Below are positions 34,536 through 43,176 of a stretch of 64,000 nucleotides of DNA, piece by piece. Below the pieces are notes generated by a model. That model was given only the letters and a program-made list of their open reading frames with translations, was not told the origin of the DNA and searched no databases. Location of the stretch: positions 1 through 64,000 of the forward strand of contig NZ_JACHJL010000025.1 in NCBI RefSeq assembly GCF_014203645.1. The letters are read 5' to 3'. This stretch comes from Streptomyces zagrosensis. Its GTDB lineage: Bacteria; Actinomycetota; Actinomycetes; Streptomycetales; Streptomycetaceae. The translations under genes were made by a program, and so were the position numbers. Each line of letters starts with the position of its first letter. Within the stretch, counting starts at the first letter, position 1.

Positions 34536-36167
34536 ATGAGGACTGCCTACAGCGTGGAGACCGTACGGGCCGCCGAGCGGGAGTTGCTGGCCCGGTTGCC
34601 CGAAGGGACGCTCATGCACCGGGCGGCGGCCGGCCTCGCCGCCGCCTGCGCTGGGCTGCTGGAATCGGGGGCCGGCGCTGCCGCATCGGCTGTAACAGGC
34701 AGAGCGCGCCGGCGCGCACCCGGGCGGGTTTACGGGGCGCGGGTGGTGCTGCTGGTCGGCAGCGGCGATAACGGCGGCGACGCGCTGTACGCGGGGGCCC
34801 GGCTGGCTCGCCGCGGGGCCGGGGTCACCGCCGTACTGCTGACGCCCGACCGCGCCCACCCAGCTGGCCTCGCCGCCCTGCGCGCGGCGGGCGGCCAACT
34901 CCTCGCGGCTGCGGGCACGGAAGCCCACGCTGATACGGATGCCGATACGGGTACGGGCGCGGGCTCCGGTGCGGGGTGGGCGGCCGGTGCACCAGGGGGC
35001 CGCGGTCCTGACGCGCAGGAGGCCGCGCTGCGCGCCATCGGCCGGGCCGACCTCGTACTCGACGGAATTGTCGGCATCGGCGGGCGGGGTGGGCTGCGGC
35101 CGGCTGCCGCGCGGCTCGCCGCCGTAGCCGCCGACGCGGGGGTGCCCGTGGTCGCCGTCGATCTGCCGAGCGGCGTGGACGCCGATACGGGGGAGGTAGG
35201 CGGGGCCGCGGTGCGCGCCGCCGCGACGGTCACCTTCGGCGCGTACAAGCCGGGGCTGCTCATCGATCCGGCCGCTGAGCACACCGGCGCGCTGCGGCTG
35301 GTGGATATCGGGCTCGGGCCATGGCTGCCGCCGACGCCGGACATCGAGGTGATGCAGCACGCGGATGTGGCGGCGGTGCTGCCCCGGCCATCGGCCGAGA
35401 GCGACAAGTACCGGCGCGGCGTGGTGGGCGTCGTCGCGGGCTCGGCCCGCTACCCCGGCGCGGCCGTGCTCGCGGTGGCGGGGGCGCTACGCGGGGGCGC
35501 GGGGGCGGTGCGGTACGCCGGGCCGGGAGCGGACGCCGTGATCGCGCGCTTCCCCGAGACGCTGGTGTCCGCTGGCCCGCCCGGTAAGGCGGGCCGGGTG
35601 CAGGCGTGGGTGGTCGGCCCCGGCATCGGGGACGACGCACAGGCCAGGCAGGCGTTGGCCGACGTGCTGGCCTCCGACGTACCGGTGCTCGTAGACGCCG
35701 ATGGGCTGCGGTTGCTGCCACCGGACGGCGTCCGCTCCCGCAGCGCCGCCACGCTGCTGACCCCGCACGCGGGGGAGGCCGCGGCGCTGCTCGGCCGGCC
35801 GCGTGAGGAGGTCGAGGCGGGTCGGCTGGCGGCGGTGCGCGCGCTGGCGGCCAAGACCGGGGCGACGGTGCTGCTCAAGGGGTCCACGACGCTGATCGCC
35901 GGTCCCGACGATGACCCCGTACGCGTCAACCCGACCGGAACGGCCTGGCTGGCCACGGCGGGCAGCGGCGATGTGTTGTCGGGCCTGACCGGCTCACTCC
36001 TCGCGGCGGGCCTTTCGGCGCGCACGGCGGCATCGACGGGGGCGTACCTGCACGGCCTGGCGGCCCGGCGCGCGGCGGCACGACCCGGCGGACCCGCGGC
36101 ACCCATCACGGCCGCCGATGTGGCCGACGCGCTGGGCGAGGCTTGGCGGAACGTGTGCGCGGGGTGA
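34536..36167 (+). CDS. nnr: Bifunctional NAD(P)H-hydrate epimerase / ADP-dependent dehydratase
   Basis: Repairs hydrated NAD(P)H. 543 residues from the ATG at 34536. The N-terminal YjeF_N epimerase domain (MRTAYSVETVRAAERELLAR, VVLLVGSGDNGGDALYAGAR) carries a Pro/Gly/Asp-rich insert near 135-165. The C-terminal YjeF_C ribokinase-like dehydratase has GVVGVVAGSARYPGAAVLA, LLTPHAGEAAALLGR and ATAGSGDVLSGLTGSLLAAG (catalytic G-X-G-D). In the core acpS-nnr-alr order. Confidence 0.94.
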   Translation: MRTAYSVETVRAAERELLARLPEGTLMHRAAAGLAAACAGLLESGAGAAASAVTGRARRRAPGRVYGARVVLLVGSGDNGGDALYAGARLARRGAGVTAVLLTPDRAHPAGLAALRAAGGQLLAAAGTEAHADTDADTGTGAGSGAGWAAGAPGGRGPDAQEAALRAIGRADLVLDGIVGIGGRGGLRPAAARLAAVAADAGVPVVAVDLPSGVDADTGEVGGAAVRAAATVTFGAYKPGLLIDPAAEHTGALRLVDIGLGPWLPPTPDIEVMQHADVAAVLPRPSAESDKYRRGVVGVVAGSARYPGAAVLAVAGALRGGAGAVRYAGPGADAVIARFPETLVSAGPPGKAGRVQAWVVGPGIGDDAQARQALADVLASDVPVLVDADGLRLLPPDGVRSRSAATLLTPHAGEAAALLGRPREEVEAGRLAAVRALAAKTGATVLLKGSTTLIAGPDDDPVRVNPTGTAWLATAGSGDVLSGLTGSLLAAGLSARTAASTGAYLHGLAARRAAARPGGPAAPITAADVADALGEAWRNVCAG

Positions 36168-36264
36168 GCCCACGGAGATCGTGCTGATTGCCCGAGCGGT
36201 ACGGCGCCCACGCGGTGGCGTGCATGGTGCGCGGTGCGCGATACGTGTGCGCGATAGGTGATGC

Positions 36265-36296
36265 GTGGCACGTGGCACGTGGCACGTGGCACGTGG
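36265..36296. repeat. Seven-base tandem repeat (GTGGCAC)
   Basis: Four perfect copies at 36265-36292 plus a partial fifth, between nnr and alr. The surrounding 36190-36320 also has three degenerate GTGCGCGATACG-type repeats. No gene is seen in 36168-36544. Confidence 0.9.
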
Positions 36297-36544
36297 TGCG
36301 GGGTGCGCGATACGCACGGAGCTCCGCCCGCGCGCCGTGGGCGAGGAGCGTCAAGAGCGCATTCCAGCATGGAGAAAGCGCCCCCCAACGCTCCGACCCC
36401 GACAAGCCCCCCGTCCAGCAAAGGCACAGCGCAACAGCAGGAAACCCGGCAACACCCCGCCATGCCTGCCGCCCGCGGTGTCGTTCGGTACCGCGCATGC
36501 CGGCCGACAGTGGTGTGTGCGGGGCGCCTGAGACACTGAGTGGG

Positions 36545-37864
36545 ATGAACGAGACACCGATGCGTGCCCGAGCCGCCGTCGATCTGGCCGCGCTGCGGGC
36601 CAACGTTCGCGCGCTGCGCGAGCGCGCGCCCCGCGCTGAGCTGATGGCCGTGGTCAAGTCGGACGCGTACGGGCACGGCGCCGTGCCCTGCGCGCGGGCG
36701 GCCCGGGAGGCGGGTGCGAGCTGGCTGGGGACGGCCACGCCGCAAGAGGCGCTCACGCTGCGCGCGGCCGGGGACACCGGACGGCTGATGTGCTGGCTGT
36801 GGACGCCGGGCGGACCGTGGCAAGAGGCCATCGCGGCGGACATCGACGTATCGGTGAGCGGGATGTGGGCGCTGCGCGAGGCCGTCGCGGGCGCCCAGGC
36901 CGCGGGGCGGACCGCGCGGGTGCAGCTCAAGGCCGACACCGGCCTTGGGCGCAACGGCTGCCAGCCCGGCGACTGGGCGGATCTGGTGGCTGCCGCCCGC
37001 AAGGCGGAGGCGGCCGGGACGATCAAGGTGACCGGCCTGTGGTCGCACTTCGCGTGTGCGGACGAGCCGGGGCACCCCTCGATCGCCGCGCAGCTCGCCG
37101 CGTACCGACAGATGCTGGCGCAAGCCGAGGCCGCGGGCATCGCCCCCGAGGTACGGCACATCGCCAATTCCCCGGCCACGCTGACCCTTCCCGAGTCACA
37201 CTTCGACCTGGTCAGGTCCGGCATCGCGGTGTACGGAATCTCGCCGAGCCCGCAGGTCGGGGCCAGCGCCGACTTCGGGTTGCGCCCGGCCATGACGCTG
37301 TCCGCCTCGCTGGCGCTGGTCAAGCGGGTACCGGGCGGGCATGGCGTCTCGTACGGGCACCGCTACCACACGCCCGGCGATACGACGCTGGCGCTGGTCC
37401 CGGTCGGGTACGCGGACGGCGTCCCGCGCGCCGCATCCGACTCCGGTCCGGTGCTGGTCGCGGGGAAGCTACGGACGATTGCGGGCCGGGTGGCCATGGA
37501 CCAGTTCGTGGTGGACCTCGGCGGCGATCAGGCGGCCGAGGGCGATGAGGCGGTGCTGTTCGGGCCGGGCGACCGGGGCGAACCGACGGCGGAGGACTGG
37601 GCGCAGTCCGTGGGGACGATCGCGTACGAAATCGTCACCCGCATCGGGCAGCGGGTGCCCCGCGTGTACCTCCACGAGGGCGACACCGCGTCCCGCGAGC
37701 AGGACGCGACCTCGTACGGGGCCCCGTACAGGGACGACACCGCACTCCACGGGCGGGGCACGGCTCGCCGCGAGGGCGGCTCGGCCGCTCACGGGCCCGA
37801 TGTGCAGGACCGTGTGGGCGGCGTTTACCCCCATTCGGGTGAGGGCACGGGCACCCCGACATGA
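36545..37864 (+). CDS. alr: Alanine racemase
   Basis: PLP enzyme making D-alanine for peptidoglycan. 439 residues from the ATG at 36545. LMAVVKSDAYGHGAVPCARA carries the PLP-binding Lys, with GRNGCQPGDWADLVAAARK, HIANSPATLTLPESHFDLVR and GYADGVPRAASD (second domain) following. The final 55 residues are a Gly/Ser/Asp-rich extension. It overlaps the next gene by ATGA. The in-frame sequence back to 36188 is non-conserved. Confidence 0.95.
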   Translation: MNETPMRARAAVDLAALRANVRALRERAPRAELMAVVKSDAYGHGAVPCARAAREAGASWLGTATPQEALTLRAAGDTGRLMCWLWTPGGPWQEAIAADIDVSVSGMWALREAVAGAQAAGRTARVQLKADTGLGRNGCQPGDWADLVAAARKAEAAGTIKVTGLWSHFACADEPGHPSIAAQLAAYRQMLAQAEAAGIAPEVRHIANSPATLTLPESHFDLVRSGIAVYGISPSPQVGASADFGLRPAMTLSASLALVKRVPGGHGVSYGHRYHTPGDTTLALVPVGYADGVPRAASDSGPVLVAGKLRTIAGRVAMDQFVVDLGGDQAAEGDEAVLFGPGDRGEPTAEDWAQSVGTIAYEIVTRIGQRVPRVYLHEGDTASREQDATSYGAPYRDDTALHGRGTARREGGSAAHGPDVQDRVGGVYPHSGEGTGTPT

Positions 37865-39306
37865 GCGACAGCGTGGGCGGTACGGGCGGCGTGAGCGGTG
37901 CGGCGGAGGACGTGGTCGAGGCGGTGGCCCTTGCGGGCTGGCGGCGCGGCGCGGGGCTCGCGGGCGCCGCGATAGGGGTGGTGGCCGCGGGTGCGGCGGC
38001 CGGCGTTGCCTTGGAGCGGCTCACGGTAGGGCGCGGCATGCGCCGCAAGGCCCGGCTGGCCCTGGACGCGGCGGGTCCGTACGGCACGTTGCGCGGTACG
38101 CCAGGCACGGCCGTCGCCGAGGACGGTACGAAGCTCGCTTACGAGGTCGAGGACGACACGGAGTTCGCCTACGAGGCCGCGGGCGGCACGGAATTCGCTG
38201 ACGAAATCGAGGGCGTCGAGGGCGTCGAGCGAGTCAACGGCTTCGGGAGCAGGGAGGGCGCGGGCGGCGGGGTGGTGGGCTCGGTGTCGGGCGCCGGCGC
38301 GCCGGCGCCCACCGGGTCGAACCGGCGCGAGGGGCACCGCACCGCGCCGCCGGTGACCGTGGTCTTCTGCCACGGCTACTGCCTGAGCCAGGACTCCTGG
38401 CACTTCCAGCGCGCCGCGCTCGCCGGCGTTGTTCGCGCCGTGTACTGGGACCAGCGCAGCCACGGTCGTTCCGAACGCGGCCGATCGCAGAGCGAGGGCG
38501 GCGAACCGGTCACCATCGACCTGCTCGGCCGCGACCTCAAGGCCGTCATCGACGCTGCCGCGCCCGAGGGTCCGTTGGTGCTCGTCGGGCACTCGATGGG
38601 CGGCATGACGATCATGGCGCTGGCGGCGCAGTTTCCCGAGCTGGTGCGGCGGCGGGTGGTCGGCGCCGCGTTCATCGGCACCTCGGCCGGCAAGCTCAGC
38701 GAGGTCAGTTTCGGGCTCCCGGTGGTGGGGGTGCGGGCGGTGCGGCGGGTGCTGCCGGGGGTGCTGCGGGCCCTTGGCTCGCAGACCGAACTGGTGGAGC
38801 GGAGCCGGCGGGCGACCGCGGATCTGTTCGCCGGGGTCATCAAGCGGTACTCGTTCGGGTCGCGGGACGTGGACCCGGGCGTTGCGCGCTTCGCGGAGCG
38901 GCTGATCGAGGCGACGCCGATCGATGTGGTCGCCGAGTTCTACCCGGCTTTCGCCGAGCACGACAAGTCCGAGGCGCTGCCCACCTTCGACGGGCTGCCG
39001 GTCCTGGTTCTGGCGGGGGAGCGGGACCTGATCACGCCGAGCGAGCACAGCGAGGCCATCGCCGAGTTCCTGCCGCGTGCCCGTCTGGAGATCGTTCCCG
39101 GGGCGGGGCACCTGGTGATGCTGGAGCACCCCGAGACGGTGTACGACAGCCTGCTGCAACTCCTCGACGTCGCCGGGGTTCCGGGCGCGGCCGGAGCTGC
39201 CGCGGGCAACGGTGGCAACGGGAGTGCGAGCGGCAGCGGCAGCGGCAGCCGTGACGAGAGCAGGGGCGGCGGCACGGCCGAAACGAGCCGCACGGCACCT
39301 GGCTAG
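37861..39306 (+). CDS. Alpha/beta-hydrolase with N-terminal anchor
   Basis: 481 residues, starting in the alr stop codon. Residues about 30-55 form a hydrophobic segment (GLAGAAIGVVAAGAAAGVAL), probably a membrane anchor. An acidic low-complexity stretch (about 95-150) follows, then the hydrolase: VVFCHGYCLSQDSWHFQR (oxyanion), VLVGHSMGGMTIMALAAQ (nucleophile Ser in G-H-S-M-G), LAGERDLITPSEHS (Asp) and GAGHLVMLEHPE (His). The triad is complete. Conserved next to alr/tsaE in Streptomyces; substrate unknown. The tail is Gly/Ser/Asn-rich. Confidence 0.9.
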   Translation: MSDSVGGTGGVSGAAEDVVEAVALAGWRRGAGLAGAAIGVVAAGAAAGVALERLTVGRGMRRKARLALDAAGPYGTLRGTPGTAVAEDGTKLAYEVEDDTEFAYEAAGGTEFADEIEGVEGVERVNGFGSREGAGGGVVGSVSGAGAPAPTGSNRREGHRTAPPVTVVFCHGYCLSQDSWHFQRAALAGVVRAVYWDQRSHGRSERGRSQSEGGEPVTIDLLGRDLKAVIDAAAPEGPLVLVGHSMGGMTIMALAAQFPELVRRRVVGAAFIGTSAGKLSEVSFGLPVVGVRAVRRVLPGVLRALGSQTELVERSRRATADLFAGVIKRYSFGSRDVDPGVARFAERLIEATPIDVVAEFYPAFAEHDKSEALPTFDGLPVLVLAGERDLITPSEHSEAIAEFLPRARLEIVPGAGHLVMLEHPETVYDSLLQLLDVAGVPGAAGAAAGNGGNGSASGSGSGSRDESRGGGTAETSRTAPG

Positions 39307-39343
39307 CCACGCCGGATACCGCCCTGTAGAGCCCTATATCGAC

Positions 39344-39369
39344 CTATAGGGCCCTGCAGGGCCCTATAG
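39344..39369. repeat. Perfect 26-bp palindrome between hydrolase and tsaE
   Basis: CTATAGGGCCCTG (39344-39356) is followed directly by its exact complement, CAGGGCCCTATAG (39357-39369), with no loop. Related half-sites, GAGCCCTATATCG and CCCTGTAGAG, precede it at 39322-39341. It could fold as a terminator in RNA or serve as a protein site in DNA. Confidence 0.9.
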
Positions 39370-39515
39370 CGCCGAGGAGCCGGGGCGTACGGGGAAAGCG
39401 TACGAGCGGGCGTATGGCTGGGCGTACGAGTGAGGTAGCCGGGCGTACGGCTGGGCGGACGGAGCCGTTCCGGGGAGTGCGGGACGCTCCGTGCGGGCCC
39501 GTACCATCGGCGGGT

Positions 39516-40238
39516 ATGAACGTTCCGTACGCCCGTGCACAGATCTCCGTTCCCACCCCCCAGCTCATGGGGGACTTGGGCCGCCGACTGGCCACGCTGC
39601 TGCGTCCCGGCGACCTGCTGCTGCTCACCGGCGAGTTGGGCGCGGGCAAGACGACGCTGACCCGCGGGCTTGGCTTGGGCCTTGGCGTACGAGGTGCCGT
39701 GACGTCGCCGACCTTCGTCATCGCCCGGGTGCACCCGTCCCTGAGCGAGGGCCCGCCGCTGGTGCATGTGGACGCGTACCGGTTGGGCGGCGGTCTGGAC
39801 GAGATGGAAGACCTTGACCTGGACGTCTCGCTGCCAGAGTCGGTGGTGGTCGTCGAATGGGGCGACGGCAAGGTGGAGGAACTGTCGGATGACCGGCTGC
39901 ACGTGGTGATCGAGCGTGCGGTGGGAGCGGAGGCAGGGCTCGCGGCGCCGGGCCCCGCGGCCGGCGCCGCTTCCACGATGCCCGCGTCGCCCCCCGCCGA
40001 CACCCCCGAGCCGATCCCCGCTAACGCCCCCAACCCCGCAGCCAGCAAGGTTGCCGATGACGCCGATGACGCCGCCGCCGTTGCGGGCGACGCCGCTACC
40101 GCCAGCGCCGATGCGGAAGCCGCCGATGCCGATGCTGAAGCCGATGCCGATGTGCGGCGGGTGACCGTGACCGGGGTCGGCGCGCGGTGGGCCGATGTGG
40201 ACCTCTCGGTGTTGGAGTCGGTGGAACGCGTCGGCTGA
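39516..40238 (+). CDS. tsaE: tRNA N6-threonylcarbamoyladenosine biosynthesis ATPase TsaE
   Basis: P-loop partner of the TsaB-TsaD complex that installs t6A37 in ANN-decoding tRNAs. Residues 1-140 are the family domain: Walker A GELGAGKTTLTRGLGLGLG, TSPTFVIARVHPS, HVDAYRLGG and PESVVVVEWGDGKVEEL. A Pro/Ala/Asp low-complexity stretch (about 150-212) follows, then a short C-terminal strand (RRVTVTGVGARWADVDLSVL). 240 residues instead of about 150-170 because of that insert. Start ATG 39516. It precedes tsaB, but with a reverse gene in between. Confidence 0.93.
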   Translation: MNVPYARAQISVPTPQLMGDLGRRLATLLRPGDLLLLTGELGAGKTTLTRGLGLGLGVRGAVTSPTFVIARVHPSLSEGPPLVHVDAYRLGGGLDEMEDLDLDVSLPESVVVVEWGDGKVEELSDDRLHVVIERAVGAEAGLAAPGPAAGAASTMPASPPADTPEPIPANAPNPAASKVADDADDAAAVAGDAATASADAEAADADAEADADVRRVTVTGVGARWADVDLSVLESVERVG

Positions 40239-40537
40239 AGCAGCGGGGCCGGCGACTCGGCAACTCGGCGAGGAGAGCCGCGGGCGCCGCGGCCGGGGCA
40301 GCGCCCGCGGACGCGTCGGACGGCACGGGCCGGGGCCGCCCCAGGCAGGCCGCTGCGGGCCGATACGTCCTGGGGACCGGGTGGGGCGGGAGGTCGGCCA
40401 CACAGGGCGATAGATTCCGACAAGCCGTCGGGAAGATGTTGCGCTCACCGCCCCAGGCGTGGTCACATGGAGACCAAGCGCTCTAGTTAGGCGTACCTAA
40501 CCGCGCTGCATGCTCCAGGAGTACCGGGAGGCACCCC
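40239..40537. other. Intergenic region upstream of a small ORF
   Basis: No gene seen in the first 240 bases. The last 60 hold the palindrome at 40486-40501 and a strong GGGAGG for the small protein that follows. Confidence 0.4.
40486..40501. promoter_or_regulatory. Inverted repeat GTTAGG-CGTA-CCTAAC
   Basis: Six-base arms with a 4-base spacer, 36 bases before a small gene. The arms match the ends of DmdR/IdeR iron boxes (TTAGG...CCTAA), but those have nine bases between the arms, so iron control is only a possibility. Confidence 0.5.
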
Positions 40538-40726
40538 ATGGCGACCCACGAGCCCACCGAACCAGCACAGCGCATTGAGTCGCGGGCACCCTCGGTCACA
40601 GCCATGCTCGCGTCCTGTGCCGCGGCAACCGCGGTCTCCACCCCGCCCGGGGGTCTGCCGACCCCCGGGGTAGAACCGGGCGCGGAGACCGAACCAGCGG
40701 CGCAGTGTGCACGCGAAGCGGCCTAG
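40538..40726 (+). CDS. Small protein of unknown function
   Basis: 62 residues, MATHEPTEPAQRIESRAPSV, then a hydrophobic Ala-rich stretch TAMLASCAAATAVSTPPGG and an acidic Pro/Glu tail. GGGAGG sits at good spacing before the ATG, and an inverted repeat lies just upstream. The short hydrophobic part (about 12 residues) is too small for a sure membrane helix. It is convergent with the next gene. The ribosome binding site argues it is real; no family known. Confidence 0.55.
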   Translation: MATHEPTEPAQRIESRAPSVTAMLASCAAATAVSTPPGGLPTPGVEPGAETEPAAQCAREAA

Positions 40727-40760
40727 CCTCGCCACTCCTGCTAGCGGATGACGATGACTG

Positions 40761-41318
40761 CTAGCGGATGACGACGACCTCGGTACCGTTCGTCGCGAAC
40801 GACCACATCGCCGCGCCGTCGGCGCGCTTCTCGCGGATACCGCCGGTCCGCTTCGTTGAGTCCGGGTCGGGCGTCGAACCGTTCACGGCCGCGCTGAAGC
40901 CGAACACTATGTCGCCCTCAGTGTGGAAGCGCACGACGTGCTCGATGGGAATTCCATCCGAGCCGGTGACGCTGGCGGAACGGGAGGTCACGTTGTACGT
41001 ACCGGGCGCGGGACTCACCGAGCTGGGGTAAATCTGGTAGGTCCTAATGGCCTGCTCGTTGGCGCCGATCAGCCACACCCGCTTGTCGCCGAGCGCGTAC
41101 ACCACCCGACGCCCGGTGCCGGAGCTGGCCGGGATGGCGGTGGACTTCTCCTTCTTCGCCTTGTCCTTCGGATGGGCGGAGTCGGTTGCGCCGGGGCGGG
41201 CCGCCTGGTTCGGGTTGATCGGGGCGTTTGCGGAGGCGTGGTACGCGAGGACGCCTACCACGACGATCGCTGCGGCGGTGAGTCCGCCCACGATGGTTCC
41301 GGAGTTGGACCGTGCCAC
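40761..41318 (-). CDS. Membrane-anchored L,D-transpeptidase-like protein lacking catalytic residues
   Basis: 185 residues: an N-terminal transmembrane helix (about 9-28, IVGGLTAAAIVVVGVLAYHA), a Lys/Ala linker, then a beta domain from about residue 68. RVWLIGANEQAIRTYQIYPS and PAPGTYNVTSRSASVTGSDG resemble the opening strands of YkuD L,D-transpeptidases. The C-terminal RTGGIREKRADGAAMWSFAT then NGTEVVVIR lines up with the family's SHGCIR...AD...GT.VVI ending. The catalytic His and Cys are Thr and Gly here, so it cannot be an active transpeptidase. A structural or peptidoglycan-binding role is inferred. It lies on the opposite strand inside the tsaE-tsaB interval. Confidence 0.75.
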   Translation of the reverse strand: MARSNSGTIVGGLTAAAIVVVGVLAYHASANAPINPNQAARPGATDSAHPKDKAKKEKSTAIPASSGTGRRVVYALGDKRVWLIGANEQAIRTYQIYPSSVSPAPGTYNVTSRSASVTGSDGIPIEHVVRFHTEGDIVFGFSAAVNGSTPDPDSTKRTGGIREKRADGAAMWSFATNGTEVVVIR

Positions 41319-41410
41319 GTCAAGCCACCCTTCATCACTCCACTACGGGGCGACCGTAGCACTCGGCACGCGAGCACGGGATCGATGCCCGGGCCAGCGG
41401 CCGTACGCTT

Positions 41411-42241
41411 ATGGGCGTGCTGCTGCTCGCTCTTGATACCGCTACCCCGGCCGTGACCGTCGCGCTCCACGATGGCCAGGCCGTCCTTGCCGCATCCCAC
41501 CAGGTGGACGCCCGTCGCCATGGCGAGCTGCTGTTGCCCGCCGTGCACCGGGTGCTCACGATGGCCTCCGTTACACCCGGGGACCTGACGGACATCGTGG
41601 TGGGGGTGGGCCCCGGCCCGTACACCGGGCTGCGGGTCGGGCTCGCGACGGCCGCCGCGTTCGGGGCCGCGCTGGACATCCCGGTGCGCGGCCTGTGCAC
41701 GCTGGACGGCATCGCGTACGCCGCCGGGCAGGCCGGGCTTACGGGCCCCTTTGTCGTCGCCACGGACGCCCGGCGCAAGGAGGTCTACTGGGCGCGGTAC
41801 GCGGACGCCCGGACCCGGATCACCGAGCCCGCCGTAGACCGCCCGGCCGACATCGCCGACGCGCTTGCGGGACTGCCGGTGGTGGGCGCGGGCGGCACCC
41901 TCTACCGGGCGGTGTTCGCCGCGGCGGCCGGTGGGCACGGGAAGCGGGACGCGGGTACGGCCCCTGGGATCGGGAGCACGCCGAGCGAGGTGCCTGAGGT
42001 GCCTGACGTGTCTGAGGGGTCGGCGTCGGGAGTGTCGCCGGAGCCCAAGGTGCTGGCGGCGGTGCCAGTGGCGGCTGCGGCGTCGCGAGAGTTGCCCGAG
42101 TACCAGTCCGCCGCCGCGCTCGCCGCGCTCGCGGTGGAGATGCTGGCCGCCGGCGAGGAGTTCCTGCCCGATCGGCCGCTGTATCTGCGTCGCCCGGATG
42201 CGCAGGTGCCGGCGAACTACAAGGTGGTCACCCCGAAGTGA
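41411..42241 (+). CDS. tsaB: tRNA threonylcarbamoyladenosine biosynthesis protein TsaB
   Basis: Non-catalytic ASKHA-fold partner of TsaD. 276 residues: MGVLLLALDTATPAVTVALH, the RRHGELLLPAVHRVL helix, VVGVGPGPYTGLRVGLATAA and VVATDARRKEVYWARYADA. A Gly/Glu/Val-rich insert lies at about 180-215. Start ATG at 41411; GTG at 41417 would also serve. Its stop overlaps the rimI GTG by four bases, so tsaB-rimI-tsaD form one translationally coupled operon. Confidence 0.94.
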   Translation: MGVLLLALDTATPAVTVALHDGQAVLAASHQVDARRHGELLLPAVHRVLTMASVTPGDLTDIVVGVGPGPYTGLRVGLATAAAFGAALDIPVRGLCTLDGIAYAAGQAGLTGPFVVATDARRKEVYWARYADARTRITEPAVDRPADIADALAGLPVVGAGGTLYRAVFAAAAGGHGKRDAGTAPGIGSTPSEVPEVPDVSEGSASGVSPEPKVLAAVPVAAAASRELPEYQSAAALAALAVEMLAAGEEFLPDRPLYLRRPDAQVPANYKVVTPK

Positions 42242-43176
42242 GCGAAGCGCGCGAGACGGGCGCAGCATCGGAGGGTGCAGCCATGCCGCACACCGCGGGC
42301 CGCGTCCCCCGGCTCCGCGAGATGCGCTGGTGGGACATTGCGCCCGTACTCGGTCTCGAACACGAACTGTTCCCCGATGACGCCTGGTCGCACGGCATGT
42401 TCTGGTCGGAGCTCGCGCACGCCAGAGGCGCCGGGGCGACCCGCCACTATGTGGTCGCCGAGGACGAGCAGGAGCGGCTCGTGGGATACGCGGGGCTCGC
42501 CGCTATTGACGGTACGGGCGACGTGCAGACGATCGGGGCGATCCGGGAATACTGGGGCACCGGTCTCGGCGCGCGGCTGCTGACCGACCTGCTCACGGCC
42601 GCCACCGCGTTCGAGTGTCATGAGGTGCTGCTGGAGGTGCGCGTCGATAACGTGCGCGCCCAGCGCCTGTACGAACGCTTCGGCTTCGAGCCCATCGGCT
42701 TCCGTAAGGGCTACTACCAGCCGGGCAACGTGGACGCCCTGGTCATGCGGCTGCCCGGCCCCGTGGCCCCCGCCCAGCTCGCGGCCGAGGGCTACGCCGA
42801 ACCCGTCGCCGACACGCCCCCCGCCACCGATGAAGCATCTGGACCTGTGCCTGCTGGCGCGTCCGGGCCCCCGCCCGAGGACGTGCCCGGGCGCACTGAC
42901 GTGCCTGGGCCCGCGGGCGCTCACGTACCTGAGACAGCGCGCACGGCGGCGCGAGCGCCGGGGCACGCGACAGCACAGACGGCAGGGCACGAGACGGCAG
43001 GGCACGAACCAGCGCGAACGACAGCGCGAACGACAGCGCGAACGACAACGCGGACGACAGCGCCCGAGGCAGCGCCGATAACAGCGCCGACAACAGCGCC
43101 GACGACCGCGCTTGAACCAGCGCGGACAACGGTGCACGAAACAGCGCGAGAGACAGAGACTGGTACCCATGGCTGA
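42238..43176 (+). CDS. rimI: Ribosomal protein S18 alanine N-acetyltransferase RimI, with long repeat tail
   Basis: GNAT enzyme acetylating the N-terminal Ala of S18. The domain occupies residues about 20-175: RLREMRWWDIAPVLGLEHEL, acetyl-CoA region GAIREYWGTGLGARLLTDLL, VLLEVRVDNVRAQRLYERFG. The other 135 residues are unconserved and end in Thr/Ala/Arg repeats (TARTTARTTARTTTRTT) from a 12-base GCGCGAACGACA-type array around 43010-43060. GTG start overlaps tsaB; the end overlaps tsaD by eight bases. The tail probably arose by repeat expansion. Confidence 0.9.
   Translation: MSEARETGAASEGAAMPHTAGRVPRLREMRWWDIAPVLGLEHELFPDDAWSHGMFWSELAHARGAGATRHYVVAEDEQERLVGYAGLAAIDGTGDVQTIGAIREYWGTGLGARLLTDLLTAATAFECHEVLLEVRVDNVRAQRLYERFGFEPIGFRKGYYQPGNVDALVMRLPGPVAPAQLAAEGYAEPVADTPPATDEASGPVPAGASGPPPEDVPGRTDVPGPAGAHVPETARTAARAPGHATAQTAGHETAGHEPARTTARTTARTTTRTTAPEAAPITAPTTAPTTALEPARTTVHETARETETGTHG

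Noticed and set aside
40486..40501. Functional DmdR/IdeR iron box
   Set aside because: The TTAGG/CCTAA arms fit, but the four-base spacer is too short for the 19-bp consensus. Kept only as an unspecified palindrome.
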